Below are positions 7,201-15,369 of a stretch of 64,000 bases of DNA, in pieces; position 1 is the stretch's first letter; each line of letters begins with the position of its first letter. The position numbers and the translations under genes are program-made. The notes below the pieces were generated by a model, which searched no databases, had not been told where the DNA came from, and saw only the letters and a program-made list of their open reading frames with translations. The stretch lies in assembly GCA_017651515.1 (NCBI GenBank), contig JAGCCU010000067.1, forward strand, positions 25,998 through 89,997, written 5' to 3'. The stretch is from Muribaculaceae bacterium (GTDB lineage Bacteria; Bacteroidota; Bacteroidia; Bacteroidales; Muribaculaceae).

Positions 7201-10200
7201 TACTGGCTATTCAACTACCAATGGCCCTGTGGGGTTGATAAGCAAGGCCGAGGATGGTGCGATTACCATCGAGTTCAAGGGTAACTCGGCCGCTACTCTC
7301 GATGGTTGGGCTATTGAAGTTAGTTTGCATGAGAAGACTCCTTATACCATTGAGTCGGTTACAGCAACCAACACTACAGATGATGTAATGCGCAATTCTA
7401 CGGACAACGTGATGCAGAAACTCAAACTGGAGGTTAGCGGTGACAAGGATCCTATCACTGTCAACAGCGTGAAGTTCAACACTGTCGGTACTTCCAGCAT
7501 AAGCGACATCACCGCTGCTAAACTCTACTATACCGAGCATAGTGACATCTTCAACAACGAGCACTTGCTTGCTACAACCACTATTGCCGATGGTGAGAAT
7601 GTCATAACTCTTGATGAGCCATTGCAGATTGCTGACAATGGCGACTATTACTTGTGGCTCACTTACGATATCGCCGAGGATGCTGTTCTGGGCAATGCTG
7701 TTGCCGCTCAGACTGTATCTTTCAACAATGGTGAGGATATTGCCGTTACTGGTGATGTTGCTTCACGCAATATCAAGGGTGGTATTAAGGGTAACTTTAT
7801 CATTGGTGACAGCGATAATGCAAACTATCACAGCTTTGCCGAGGCTATTGCTGCCCTGCAAGGTGGTGTTGAGGGTGCAGTGACCTTCCAGGTCGAGGAC
7901 GGCACCTATGCCGAAAATATTTGGTTCTCTTCAATTCCAGGTGCAGGCGAGCAGAACACAATCACATTCACTAGTCTCAGCGGCAACCGTGGCAATGTGA
8001 CAGTTGCAGGATCTGGCAGTTCAGAATATATGCCAGGTTCTTCGGCATATAAAAAGGGCGTGGTATTCATTGAGAACACTCCATACGTCACTATCGAGAA
8101 GATGAACTTCATCCCCGCACGTGAGAGTGAGTATAACTATGTGGTACAAATCTATGACCGCAGTCGTCACTTTACTTTGCGTGACTGCTATGTTAAGGCC
8201 ACTCCTGTGACCAGTGGTTATAGCGGCATTTACTTGGTGAAGACTTCTGCTGGTAGCGAAGACAAGACCAACAATGACTATGCAACATTTGAGAACAACA
8301 TTCTCGAGGGCGGTTACATGGGCTTTGCACTTGGCGGCACCAACTATGTGGCTCTTACCCGTGAAAAAGGCCTCGTGGTGCGTGGCAATACAGTCAATGA
8401 AGGTTCTAAGGGTATCTATGTCTATGACGAGGATGATATGGTGATAGAGAATAATACTATCTATCAGTCCACTCTTCAAAAGACAGGTTATTGGGGTATT
8501 GACCTTGCTCGAGTACGTGGCAACGTAGTTGTTGCTGGCAATAAGGTGACAAGTGCCACGACTTATTATAGTGGCGGTATTCAGTTGCGTGGCGAGAGCT
8601 ATGGCACTGCTGAGCAACCTATCCTTGTTTACAATAACGTGGTGAACATAACCAATTCACCAAGTGCAAGCAGTGCGGGTATTGAGATTGACGGCGACAA
8701 TTCTTATATAGCCCTCTACAACAATACTGTACGCTTGGCTGGCAATGGGGGTTACTGCTACTATACTGCTACTCGCAACCCGAGAACCTACAATGGCATC
8801 AGCCTGCAGAATAACTTGTTCCAGAACTTGACGTCAAGCCCTGTAATGTTCATCCACAGCAACTTTAGCGGAATGGCAAAGTTCACCAACAACGCATTCT
8901 GGGGTGAGAACGTGTTTGACGGTACTTCTGTTGCTGCTCTTAATGAGATGGAAGGTAACAACGGCAACATTGTCGAGCAGGCACAGTTCCTGAGTGATAC
9001 CGACCTGCACTTGTTGGAAGCAGGGAACCTGAATATGGGTCTGCCTGTTGACTTCATCACCACCGATGCCGATGGTGTTGAACGTAATGCTGAAACACCT
9101 ACAGTTGGTGCTTATGAGTATGCCGAGGTTGTTGTTGAAAAACCTGAGATTGCCGAGGGCTATCCAACGGTCACCGATATAACTGAGACTACCGCTGTCG
9201 TAAAGAGCAAGTGGAGTACGAGTGGCAAACTTTACACATTGGCTAAGCTTAGTGAACCGACCCGTGAAGACGTTGCTCCTTCTGTCGAGGAATTGTTGGC
9301 TACCACTGGTCAGGACATCAATGCCGATACTGAGCTTTCGACAACTATTTCTGATTTGACACCAAATACCACCTACAAGGTTTATATGCTTGCAGTGAGT
9401 GCTCTGGAGGTTGAGAGTGACGTTATTGAGACCGAACCCTTCACCACTTTACGTCATATTGAGCCTCTAATCGTTACCGTCAACAAGGTGGCAGCTACTG
9501 TCAATGCCGGTGAGAGCGCAACAATTGCTCCGGTAATCGCTGGCGGAGATGAGCCTTACACCTATGAGTGGCGTGACCAAATGAATGAGGTAGTGGGCAG
9601 CGAGGCCGTACTCGAGGTGTCACCTGAATATTCTTATGGCTATCGCTTGACTGTGACAAGTGCCGATGGACAGACCGTGACGGCCAAGACTGGTGTGCGC
9701 GTAATTGGTGATGCAGTCACTGCTTCGATTGATGACAACTACCTCGCAGAAGAAAGTCACTGGGCATACGACCCGACCACCGAAGCAATGGTTGAAGATG
9801 GTTTCTACAGTGGTTCTTATTACTTTAATACAGATGCATGGCCAAGCTACAATTATTGGTACGGCTATTCATTCAGCAATGAGACAGCAACAACCTATGC
9901 AAGCCTTGTTGACCAATGGCACAGCGCAGTAGGCGAGGGGCATAATGGTTCATCCAACTTTGTGGTTGCTTTCCCCGAAGGCCAGTTTGTGGAAATAACC
10001 AATAGCGAAGATGGTGACGTGCTCCGAGGTGTTTATGTTAGCAACAACGCCTATGCTTACAATGGAATGGCAAACGGTGACGGCTTTGCTACAGCCTTTA
10101 CTCAAGGCTCATGGTTCAAGCTCACCGCTGTGGGCTTCAACGGCAACGAGCAGACAGGGACAGTGTCGAAGTATCTTGCAGATTACCAAAGCCAGAACGC

Positions 10201-10804
10201 TCTCGACCACTACATCCTTGACACTTGGCAGTGGATGGATCTCCGCCCGTTGGGCAAGGTTACCAAGGTGCGTTTCACGCTCGATGGCAGCGACAAGGGG
10301 GACTACGGCTTGAATACCGCTGCTTACTTTGTCATGGACGACTTCAACTGCGAACGTGACATGACCGAGGAATCAGTAACAGTACCGATGGGTGAATCGA
10401 CCATTAATCTTAGCGATTTCTTCACTCTCGTTAATGATGGCAGCACAATCATTTACGATATGGAGGAGGTTGCCGAAGGAAATGGACGAGACACTTCAGT
10501 AGGGACTAATTTAGTGTTGACCTTGACTGATGAGGGCACTATTAATGTGAACGCTATAGAAGATGATGGCGATCAAGCCGTGATAGTGTCAGCCACTCAG
10601 AAGGGTCAGACTCAATATGTTAAACTTGCAGTCTCAGTAGGTATTAATACGAATGTAAATACTCTCAATGCAGAAGGAAACGTGGAGAGCATCACATACT
10701 ATGATGTGTCAGGTCACAGTAGCGACAAACCGTTCGATGGTGTTAATATTGTTGTTACGCATTATAACGATGGCAAGGTATCTACTGCCAAGGTTATTCG
10801 TTGA
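4295..10804 (+). CDS. Giant secreted multidomain protein (CUB-like, BNR-associated, beta-helix, FN3, DUF4465-like, type IX sorting signal)
   Basis: The 2169-residue product starts with a signal peptide ending AHA-D near residue 27 and has no lipobox. Four CUB-like modules (about 30-178, 346-456, 610-745, 896-1012; FYDDGG openings and GW(E/M/A) endings) alternate with four domains like the neuraminidase N-terminal domain BNR_assoc_N (about 180-335, 458-600, 750-885, 1013-1160). A right-handed parallel beta-helix fills about 1167-1612 (repeated NNTI/NNVV turns), then an FN3-like (1615-1722) and a PKD/Ig-like domain (1723-1805). Residues 1805-2020 match DUF4465 (YVSNNAYAY, MANGDGFA, DTWQWMDL, AYFVMDDFN). 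The last 50 residues (YYDVSG...DGVNIVVTHYNDG...KVIR) look like a type A C-terminal sorting signal of the type IX system. It is monocistronic, behind a cobalamin riboswitch and before a strong terminator. Function is unknown; binding of a corrinoid or glycan at the cell surface is inferred. Confidence 0.9.
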   Translation: MKHLRLFFKSIVLLMAFIVLAVPAHADRVVKQLQFGKQTIEVGADEVITFQDMNGYTGISSSSSNNSQSLTVFKPAEGMAIQITFANLDVRNDGTNWPAYVNVYAGDPDPDGTFAYAPSTSGVTASSTLPEGNVLEKLDGTYENLTYTATDASGIISVGYLYRYAKAIQGWNATVKCITLEDMVVTGAASNYENVEAATTSTEAINFATAQITSTGVMNADNVTGITFKTTTNENAIDPLQMRLYAGSQPSFKGATALDAIVAADGDGYTFSLNQPLSEGLNQFSIAGEFLGDAVPGTKAAIAITKIATTGMPDGVTPFTAGTPVEVAKPAIALISTIPQVITVGDVPYNFYDDGGNDGNITQGFEGQITFVPATEGMAIKVDFSILDLFNTSTVGYNDVFKFYNGREVNEANLITTLLDEPEIVKSTAEDGSMTVYLKSTAGYPKSGWEAVVSQFLPGDMTFSGLEVTAASTETVSAGDTDAQMLLIDIQTDNTANPLHLNGINLSTLDTKNIAKVRAYYLGNKSDFVTTNPLGETQVNGLSIAISCDKELIEGHNYVAVVLDLNEEGVNDEIVSLSLNGVILGETAHAPIVTMTANRTIYNLCRATQGSHGHNIKSAWAFTNTEGYNGKYETVDTDYIVTFTPVESGYMAEIDFSSFHVYYASSSNGTHAVFEIYSGTEVNSANLLWNLKDNSEQDVGPGHKIRSTAADGSLTIRFNPKTTSSYYALAGWMATVTPFKNHDMEIKDITVNQTSTAELAPGSTNAQLIDFVVKTEGTLTTKVLNKVNIDLKGSEASVSKVNILYNNVNEFASAIAFGSVENPAASEVEITGEQALAEDANYFWVTVDVKGDAAAEAQVDAKLLSVTDANGVVTTVENGDPDGARVVKYIFLMQPDTTVITITNPLMFYDDGGAEGKLSANLSGVVIFVPGVENSAVQIDTKGTFSIGSGKMMIYSGQGVDANNILGTVTGYSTTNGPVGLISKAEDGAITIEFKGNSAATLDGWAIEVSLHEKTPYTIESVTATNTTDDVMRNSTDNVMQKLKLEVSGDKDPITVNSVKFNTVGTSSISDITAAKLYYTEHSDIFNNEHLLATTTIADGENVITLDEPLQIADNGDYYLWLTYDIAEDAVLGNAVAAQTVSFNNGEDIAVTGDVASRNIKGGIKGNFIIGDSDNANYHSFAEAIAALQGGVEGAVTFQVEDGTYAENIWFSSIPGAGEQNTITFTSLSGNRGNVTVAGSGSSEYMPGSSAYKKGVVFIENTPYVTIEKMNFIPARESEYNYVVQIYDRSRHFTLRDCYVKATPVTSGYSGIYLVKTSAGSEDKTNNDYATFENNILEGGYMGFALGGTNYVALTREKGLVVRGNTVNEGSKGIYVYDEDDMVIENNTIYQSTLQKTGYWGIDLARVRGNVVVAGNKVTSATTYYSGGIQLRGESYGTAEQPILVYNNVVNITNSPSASSAGIEIDGDNSYIALYNNTVRLAGNGGYCYYTATRNPRTYNGISLQNNLFQNLTSSPVMFIHSNFSGMAKFTNNAFWGENVFDGTSVAALNEMEGNNGNIVEQAQFLSDTDLHLLEAGNLNMGLPVDFITTDADGVERNAETPTVGAYEYAEVVVEKPEIAEGYPTVTDITETTAVVKSKWSTSGKLYTLAKLSEPTREDVAPSVEELLATTGQDINADTELSTTISDLTPNTTYKVYMLAVSALEVESDVIETEPFTTLRHIEPLIVTVNKVAATVNAGESATIAPVIAGGDEPYTYEWRDQMNEVVGSEAVLEVSPEYSYGYRLTVTSADGQTVTAKTGVRVIGDAVTASIDDNYLAEESHWAYDPTTEAMVEDGFYSGSYYFNTDAWPSYNYWYGYSFSNETATTYASLVDQWHSAVGEGHNGSSNFVVAFPEGQFVEITNSEDGDVLRGVYVSNNAYAYNGMANGDGFATAFTQGSWFKLTAVGFNGNEQTGTVSKYLADYQSQNALDHYILDTWQWMDLRPLGKVTKVRFTLDGSDKGDYGLNTAAYFVMDDFNCERDMTEESVTVPMGESTINLSDFFTLVNDGSTIIYDMEEVAEGNGRDTSVGTNLVLTLTDEGTINVNAIEDDGDQAVIVSATQKGQTQYVKLAVSVGINTNVNTLNAEGNVESITYYDVSGHSSDKPFDGVNIVVTHYNDGKVSTAKVIR

Positions 10805-10865
10805 TTATAAAAAATGATGAATTAAATCTAATCCTTAATAATATTATATAGTAACAACTTGCGGG

Positions 10866-10901
10866 AGCCACTCTGATGAGATATCAGGGTGGCTTGGTTT
10901 T
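10866..10901 (+). terminator. Strong terminator after the giant secreted protein
   Basis: AGCCACTCTGAT (10866-10877) pairs over all 12 positions with ATCAGGGTGGCT (10883-10894), one pair being G-T, with a 5-base loop, followed by TGGTTTTT. Confidence 0.9.
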
Positions 10902-10975
10902 TAATACGCTGCACGATATAGATGAATGCTAATTGAAATCCAAGAAACGATACTGCCAACTCATTACTGGAATTA

Positions 10976-11007
10976 TTTGCTTTTTATTATAATCCTGTGT
11001 AAATTTG
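10976..11007 (+). promoter_or_regulatory. Promoter of the LRR/dockerin protein
   Basis: TTTG at 10976-10979, 20-base spacer, TAAATTTG at 11000-11007, 85 bases before the start codon. Confidence 0.7.
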
Positions 11008-11092
11008 CAGATACTTATAAACATTATACTTGTAAAATGTTTTGGTGAGTATTTTAGAAACATCTTTGAATAACCCACATAAACCGCTGAAA

Positions 11093-13150
11093 ATGAATAA
11101 ATCATTTATCTCGTTATTTACACTGTTGATAGCATCATTACTAATGCAAGTCTCCGCTTACGACTTTATGGTTGATAGCTTGGCTTACAATATCAATAGC
11201 GATGGCACTAGTGTTACTTTAACTTATACTGAATACTATTACAATTATTCTTCGAATTATTCTGGCTTAAGTGAAGCCAATATACCGGAAACGGTGACTT
11301 TCAATGGTCAGACTTACTCCGTCATATCAATCGACCGCTATGCCTTTTCAGGCTGCGGCATGTTGACGAGCGTCACCATCCCTAACTCCGTCACTTCAAT
11401 CGGCAACTATGCATTCTTTGAATGCAAAAGTCTGACGAGCGTGACAATCCCGAATTCTGTCAATTCAATCGGCAACGGGGCGTTCCGGGATTGCAAATGC
11501 TTGACGAGCGTAACCATCCCAAATTCTGTAACCTCAATCGGAAGTGCTGCGTTTCGTAGCTGCACTAACCTGACGACAATTACTGTAGATACCAATAACA
11601 CAAAATATGATTCACGGAATAATTGCAATGCCATTATTGAGACTGAGACAAATACGTTAATTGCTGGTTGTATGAATACCATCATCCCGAACTCCGTCAC
11701 ATCAATAGGCGAATATGCGTTCTATTATTGCAGCGGTTTGACGAACGTATGCATCCCGAAATCCGTCTCGACAATCGGCAATAATGCATTTTCTGGCTGC
11801 TCGGGTCTAACGACAATTACTATAGATGCCGATAACATTAAATATGATTCACGGGATAATTGCAATGCCATTATTGAAACTGAAACAAATACGTTGATTG
11901 ATGGTTGTATGAATACTGCCATTCCGAACTCTGTTACTGCTATTGGCTACTGTGCGTTCTCTGGCTGCACTGGTCTGACGAGCGTCACCATCCCTAACTC
12001 TGTCATTACCATTGGCGACTATGCGTTCTTATTCTGCAAAGGCCTGACGAGCGTGACCATCCCTAACTCTGTCATTACCATCGGCGACTATGCATTTGGT
12101 GGCTGCTACGGCCTAACGAGCATTACTATCCCGAATTCTGTCACATCAATAGGCAATAGTTCATTCATTGACTGCGGCGTCCTGACTAGTGTGACTCTAA
12201 CCGGTAGCGGCAGTTGGAATGAATGGAAACTAAATAGAATTTCGGCAGCACAAATAAAGACGCTGAACGTTGGCAGCAAAGTGACTGAGTTGGGTGATTT
12301 CGGATTCAATCCCGATGTAGTGAAAAGTTATGCCGAGACACCGCCCACATGCGCAGAAAACACCTTTGCCACCTACAATGCACCATTGCATATTCCATCG
12401 GCCTCTACAGTAGCTTATTTCACTACTCCCTATTGGCAGAACTTCAGCAATCTAGTTAATGATATCAACGAGAAGGTGTCGCTCGACAAGACATCGGTTG
12501 ACCTGAAAGTCTTTAGTGAAGTACAACTGAATTCAACTGTCAGTCCTGCAAGCATGGCTGACGATGTGCTGTGGTGCTCGACAAATCCTGCCGTGGCAAA
12601 GGTTGACGAGAATGGAAAGGTTACGTTGGTAGGTACGGGAGAATGTGACATATTTGCCTACCTGTCATCGATACCAGCCGTATATGCATCATGTCTTATC
12701 TGCTCACATTCAGGTATCACACTAGACAAGACCGAAGCTGTAGTTGCACCCAACAAGATTATTACCCTTACGCCAAGATATGACTTGGCAGTAACCGATA
12801 TCGTGGCTACATCGAGCGACACCCATGTGGCGATTGCTCGCGTGGTGACAATTGACGACGTGAAGAAAGTGCAGGTAGTTGGTGTTAATCTTGGCACAGC
12901 CACCATCACCGTGGCGAGTGCTGACGGTAATGCTGAGCCGGCCACCTGCGAGGTGACAGTGCGGAACATCGGTGACGGCGACCTGGACGGCAACAGCATT
13001 GTCGATGTGGAGGATGTGAATGCTGCTATTAATGTCATTTTGAAACTGAAAACCGTAAGTGACTATCCTGGCAACGGCGACATGGATGGCAATGGGATTA
13101 TCGATGTTGAAGACGTGAACTCAATTATTAATATCATCTTGAAACTTTAA
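11093..13150 (+). CDS. BspA-type leucine-rich repeat protein with Ig-like domains and C-terminal dockerin repeats
   Basis: The ATG at 11093 is preferred to an in-frame TTG at 11042 because it opens a signal peptide of about 22 residues. Residues about 50-400 are LRR_5 (BspA) repeats with the recurring core TSVTIPNSVTSIG-(N/D)-AF-C. Two blocks near 160-210 and 240-290 are near copies of one another (KYDSR-NCNAIIETETNTLI). Residues about 460-615 form one or two bacterial Ig-like (Big_2) domains. The C terminus (about 627-685) has two dockerin-type calcium loops, GDGDLDGNSIVDVEDV and GNGDMDGNGIIDVEDV, each followed by an INVILKL-like helix. LRR_5 proteins are surface adhesins or sensors; dockerins bind cohesins, and none is encoded nearby. 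No type IX signal or lipobox is seen. The M13 peptidase starts 32 bases after its stop. Confidence 0.92.
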   Translation: MNKSFISLFTLLIASLLMQVSAYDFMVDSLAYNINSDGTSVTLTYTEYYYNYSSNYSGLSEANIPETVTFNGQTYSVISIDRYAFSGCGMLTSVTIPNSVTSIGNYAFFECKSLTSVTIPNSVNSIGNGAFRDCKCLTSVTIPNSVTSIGSAAFRSCTNLTTITVDTNNTKYDSRNNCNAIIETETNTLIAGCMNTIIPNSVTSIGEYAFYYCSGLTNVCIPKSVSTIGNNAFSGCSGLTTITIDADNIKYDSRDNCNAIIETETNTLIDGCMNTAIPNSVTAIGYCAFSGCTGLTSVTIPNSVITIGDYAFLFCKGLTSVTIPNSVITIGDYAFGGCYGLTSITIPNSVTSIGNSSFIDCGVLTSVTLTGSGSWNEWKLNRISAAQIKTLNVGSKVTELGDFGFNPDVVKSYAETPPTCAENTFATYNAPLHIPSASTVAYFTTPYWQNFSNLVNDINEKVSLDKTSVDLKVFSEVQLNSTVSPASMADDVLWCSTNPAVAKVDENGKVTLVGTGECDIFAYLSSIPAVYASCLICSHSGITLDKTEAVVAPNKIITLTPRYDLAVTDIVATSSDTHVAIARVVTIDDVKKVQVVGVNLGTATITVASADGNAEPATCEVTVRNIGDGDLDGNSIVDVEDVNAAINVILKLKTVSDYPGNGDMDGNGIIDVEDVNSIINIILKL

Positions 13151-13182
13151 ATATTGAAATAACTATTAACCAAAATACTATA

Positions 13183-15192
13183 ATGATGCGTAAATTTTTG
13201 CTTATGTCACTTTTGGTGACCATGACTATGAATGCAGGTAACCTCAAGGGCGTGGATCGTTCAAACCTCGACCCTTCGGTTTCGCCTGGTGAGAATTTCT
13301 ATCAGTATGCGTGCGGAGGCTGGATGAAGGCAAATCCGCTTGATCCGCAGTATGCCCGTTTCGGTACATTCGACCAGCTTGCCGAGAACAGCCGAGAACA
13401 GTTGAAGGACATCGTCACTTCGTTGGGTACTGGCCATCGCCATGGCTCTATTGAGCAGAAGGTGGGTGATTTGTATAATATGGGTTTAGACTCAGTACGC
13501 CTGAACAATGATGGTTTTAATCCGTTGATTGCAGACCTGGATATGATTGCTAAGAGCAGTAAAAAAGATTTTGTGAAGCTGATAGCCTGGATGCACAACG
13601 GCATAGCAGCGCCGTTCTTTAATAGCGCAGTGATGTCGGACCTAAAAGACTCTAACAACAACCTGTTCTACCTTATGCAAGGCGGACTTGGTATGGGCGA
13701 CCGTGATTACTATCTGGAGAGTGACGCAAATACTGTCAAGGTTCGCGCGGCATATACTGCTTATATAGCCAAGATATTCCAGCTGCTGGGTTACAAGAAG
13801 GGAAATGCCACTAAGGCAGCAAAGAATGTGATGGCAATCGAGACTGAGCTTGCACGTGTGGCAATGTCACGTGAGGAAACCCGCGACTATTCTCGCCTGT
13901 ACAATATGCGCACCATCGAACAGATTCGAAACGACTATCCAAATATCAACTGGGATGAATACTTCGGAGAACTGAACTTGCACAATGTTGAGAAAGTGTG
14001 CTTGTTCCAGCCTAACTCTCTGGCCAAGGTAAACGAACTGCTGGGCAAGCTGAAGGAAGAGCAGATCAAGCAGTATCTAACGTTCAAGTATGTTGATGCA
14101 GCGTCCGAATTTCTGAGCGACGATTTCGTTCAGGCAAATTTCGATATGTACAGCCGTGCCATGAGTGGCAAGCAGGTGATGCAACCACGCTGGAAACGCG
14201 CTCTGAATGTACCTAACTACTTGTTGGGTGAGGCTGTAGGACAACTATATGTAGAGAAATATTTCCCAGCTGATTCCAAGAAGAAAATGCAGAAGTTGGT
14301 AGACAACCTGAAAGTTGCTTTGGGTGAGCATATTCAAGGTCTGACGTGGATGAGTCCAAAGACCAAGGTTAATGCACTGGTGAAACTCAACAGTTTCACT
14401 GTGAAAATCGGTTATCCCGATAAATGGCGCGACTACAGCGGCATTGACATTGATACGTCAAAATCGTATTGGGATAACGTGAAAGCTGCACGTCAGTTTG
14501 AGGCTGCTTACGAATATGGTCAGCTCGGTAAGCCGGTAGATAAAGATCGTTGGCAGATGACTCCTCAGACGGTTAATGCATACTATGACCCATCAACTAA
14601 CGAGATTTGCTTCCCGGCAGCCATCCTGCAACCGCCATACTTTGACCCGACTGCTGACGAGGCTTGCAACTACGGGGCAATCGGCGTTGTTATCGGTCAC
14701 GAGATGACTCACGGTTTTGATGATCAGGGCCGTAACTTCGACCATACTGGCAACATGGAGGACTGGTGGACAAAGGAAGACGCTGACCGTTTCCAAGAAC
14801 TTGCCGACAAGTTGGGTGAACAGTACAGCGCCGAAATCGTTGCTGACGATGTCCATGCCAATGGCAAATTCACTATGGGTGAGAACATTGCCGACCACGG
14901 TGGACTGCGCGTGTCTTACAGCGCTTTCAAGAAAACCGATCAAGGCAAAGGCAACGAACTCATTGACGGTTTTACGCCTGACCAGCGTTTCTTCCTGAGC
15001 TATGCCAATGTTTGGGCAAACAACATCACCAAGGAGGAAATCCTACGCCGCACCAAGGTTGATCCGCACTCGCTGGGCATTAATCGTGTGAACGTTGCTA
15101 TCCGCAACTTGGAGCCATTCTTCAAGGCATTTGATATTAAGAGCGGTGATAAGATGTACCGCGAGCCAGCTGATAGAGTGGAGATTTGGTGA
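13183..15192 (+). CDS. pepO: M13 family zinc metallopeptidase (neprilysin/PepO type)
   Basis: A 669-residue secreted endopeptidase of the neprilysin family, which cuts oligopeptides in the cell envelope. A signal peptide of about 20 residues is followed by the M13 N-terminal domain (DPSVSPGENFYQYACGGW at about 30-47) and the catalytic domain: zinc site HEMTH at 506-510, third ligand Glu567 in GENIADHGG, and the closing tryptophan motif REPADRVEIW at the C terminus. Length and all key residues are intact. No lipobox is seen, so it is probably periplasmic. Two ATG codons stand in a row at 13183 and 13186. It lies 32 bases after the LRR protein with no terminator between, so the two may share a transcript. 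A terminator follows at 15244. Confidence 0.95.
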   Translation: MMRKFLLMSLLVTMTMNAGNLKGVDRSNLDPSVSPGENFYQYACGGWMKANPLDPQYARFGTFDQLAENSREQLKDIVTSLGTGHRHGSIEQKVGDLYNMGLDSVRLNNDGFNPLIADLDMIAKSSKKDFVKLIAWMHNGIAAPFFNSAVMSDLKDSNNNLFYLMQGGLGMGDRDYYLESDANTVKVRAAYTAYIAKIFQLLGYKKGNATKAAKNVMAIETELARVAMSREETRDYSRLYNMRTIEQIRNDYPNINWDEYFGELNLHNVEKVCLFQPNSLAKVNELLGKLKEEQIKQYLTFKYVDAASEFLSDDFVQANFDMYSRAMSGKQVMQPRWKRALNVPNYLLGEAVGQLYVEKYFPADSKKKMQKLVDNLKVALGEHIQGLTWMSPKTKVNALVKLNSFTVKIGYPDKWRDYSGIDIDTSKSYWDNVKAARQFEAAYEYGQLGKPVDKDRWQMTPQTVNAYYDPSTNEICFPAAILQPPYFDPTADEACNYGAIGVVIGHEMTHGFDDQGRNFDHTGNMEDWWTKEDADRFQELADKLGEQYSAEIVADDVHANGKFTMGENIADHGGLRVSYSAFKKTDQGKGNELIDGFTPDQRFFLSYANVWANNITKEEILRRTKVDPHSLGINRVNVAIRNLEPFFKAFDIKSGDKMYREPADRVEIW

Positions 15193-15243
15193 GCTCGCTT
15201 TAATGCGGCAAGATAAACCGTTCGTAAAAATTACTTAAAAATT

Positions 15244-15274
15244 TGTCGGTGGAGTAATCCGCCGACATTTTTTT
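15244..15274 (+). terminator. Terminator after the M13 peptidase
   Basis: TGTCGGTGGA (15244-15253) and TCCGCCGACA (15258-15267) pair over 10 positions with a 4-base loop, followed by seven T. Confidence 0.9.
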
Positions 15275-15297
15275 GCGTTTATGTGGAAATAATTTTC

Positions 15298-15305
15298 TAA
15301 ATTTG
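15298..15305 (+). promoter_or_regulatory. Probable -7 box of the dnaN promoter
   Basis: TAAATTTG at 15298-15305; a TTTG stands at 15272-15275 but the 22-base spacer is longer than usual. About 65 bases before dnaN. Confidence 0.5.
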
Positions 15306-15369
15306 TAGGTTAAATAGGAATAATAGGGAATTATTATAGCAAGACAAAAATAATTTAAACTCTAAAGAT

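Noticed and set aside
11340-12180. CRISPR-like or tandem DNA repeats
   Set aside because: The periodic similarity is in frame, encodes LRR_5 protein repeats and varies between units; there are no constant repeats with unique spacers.
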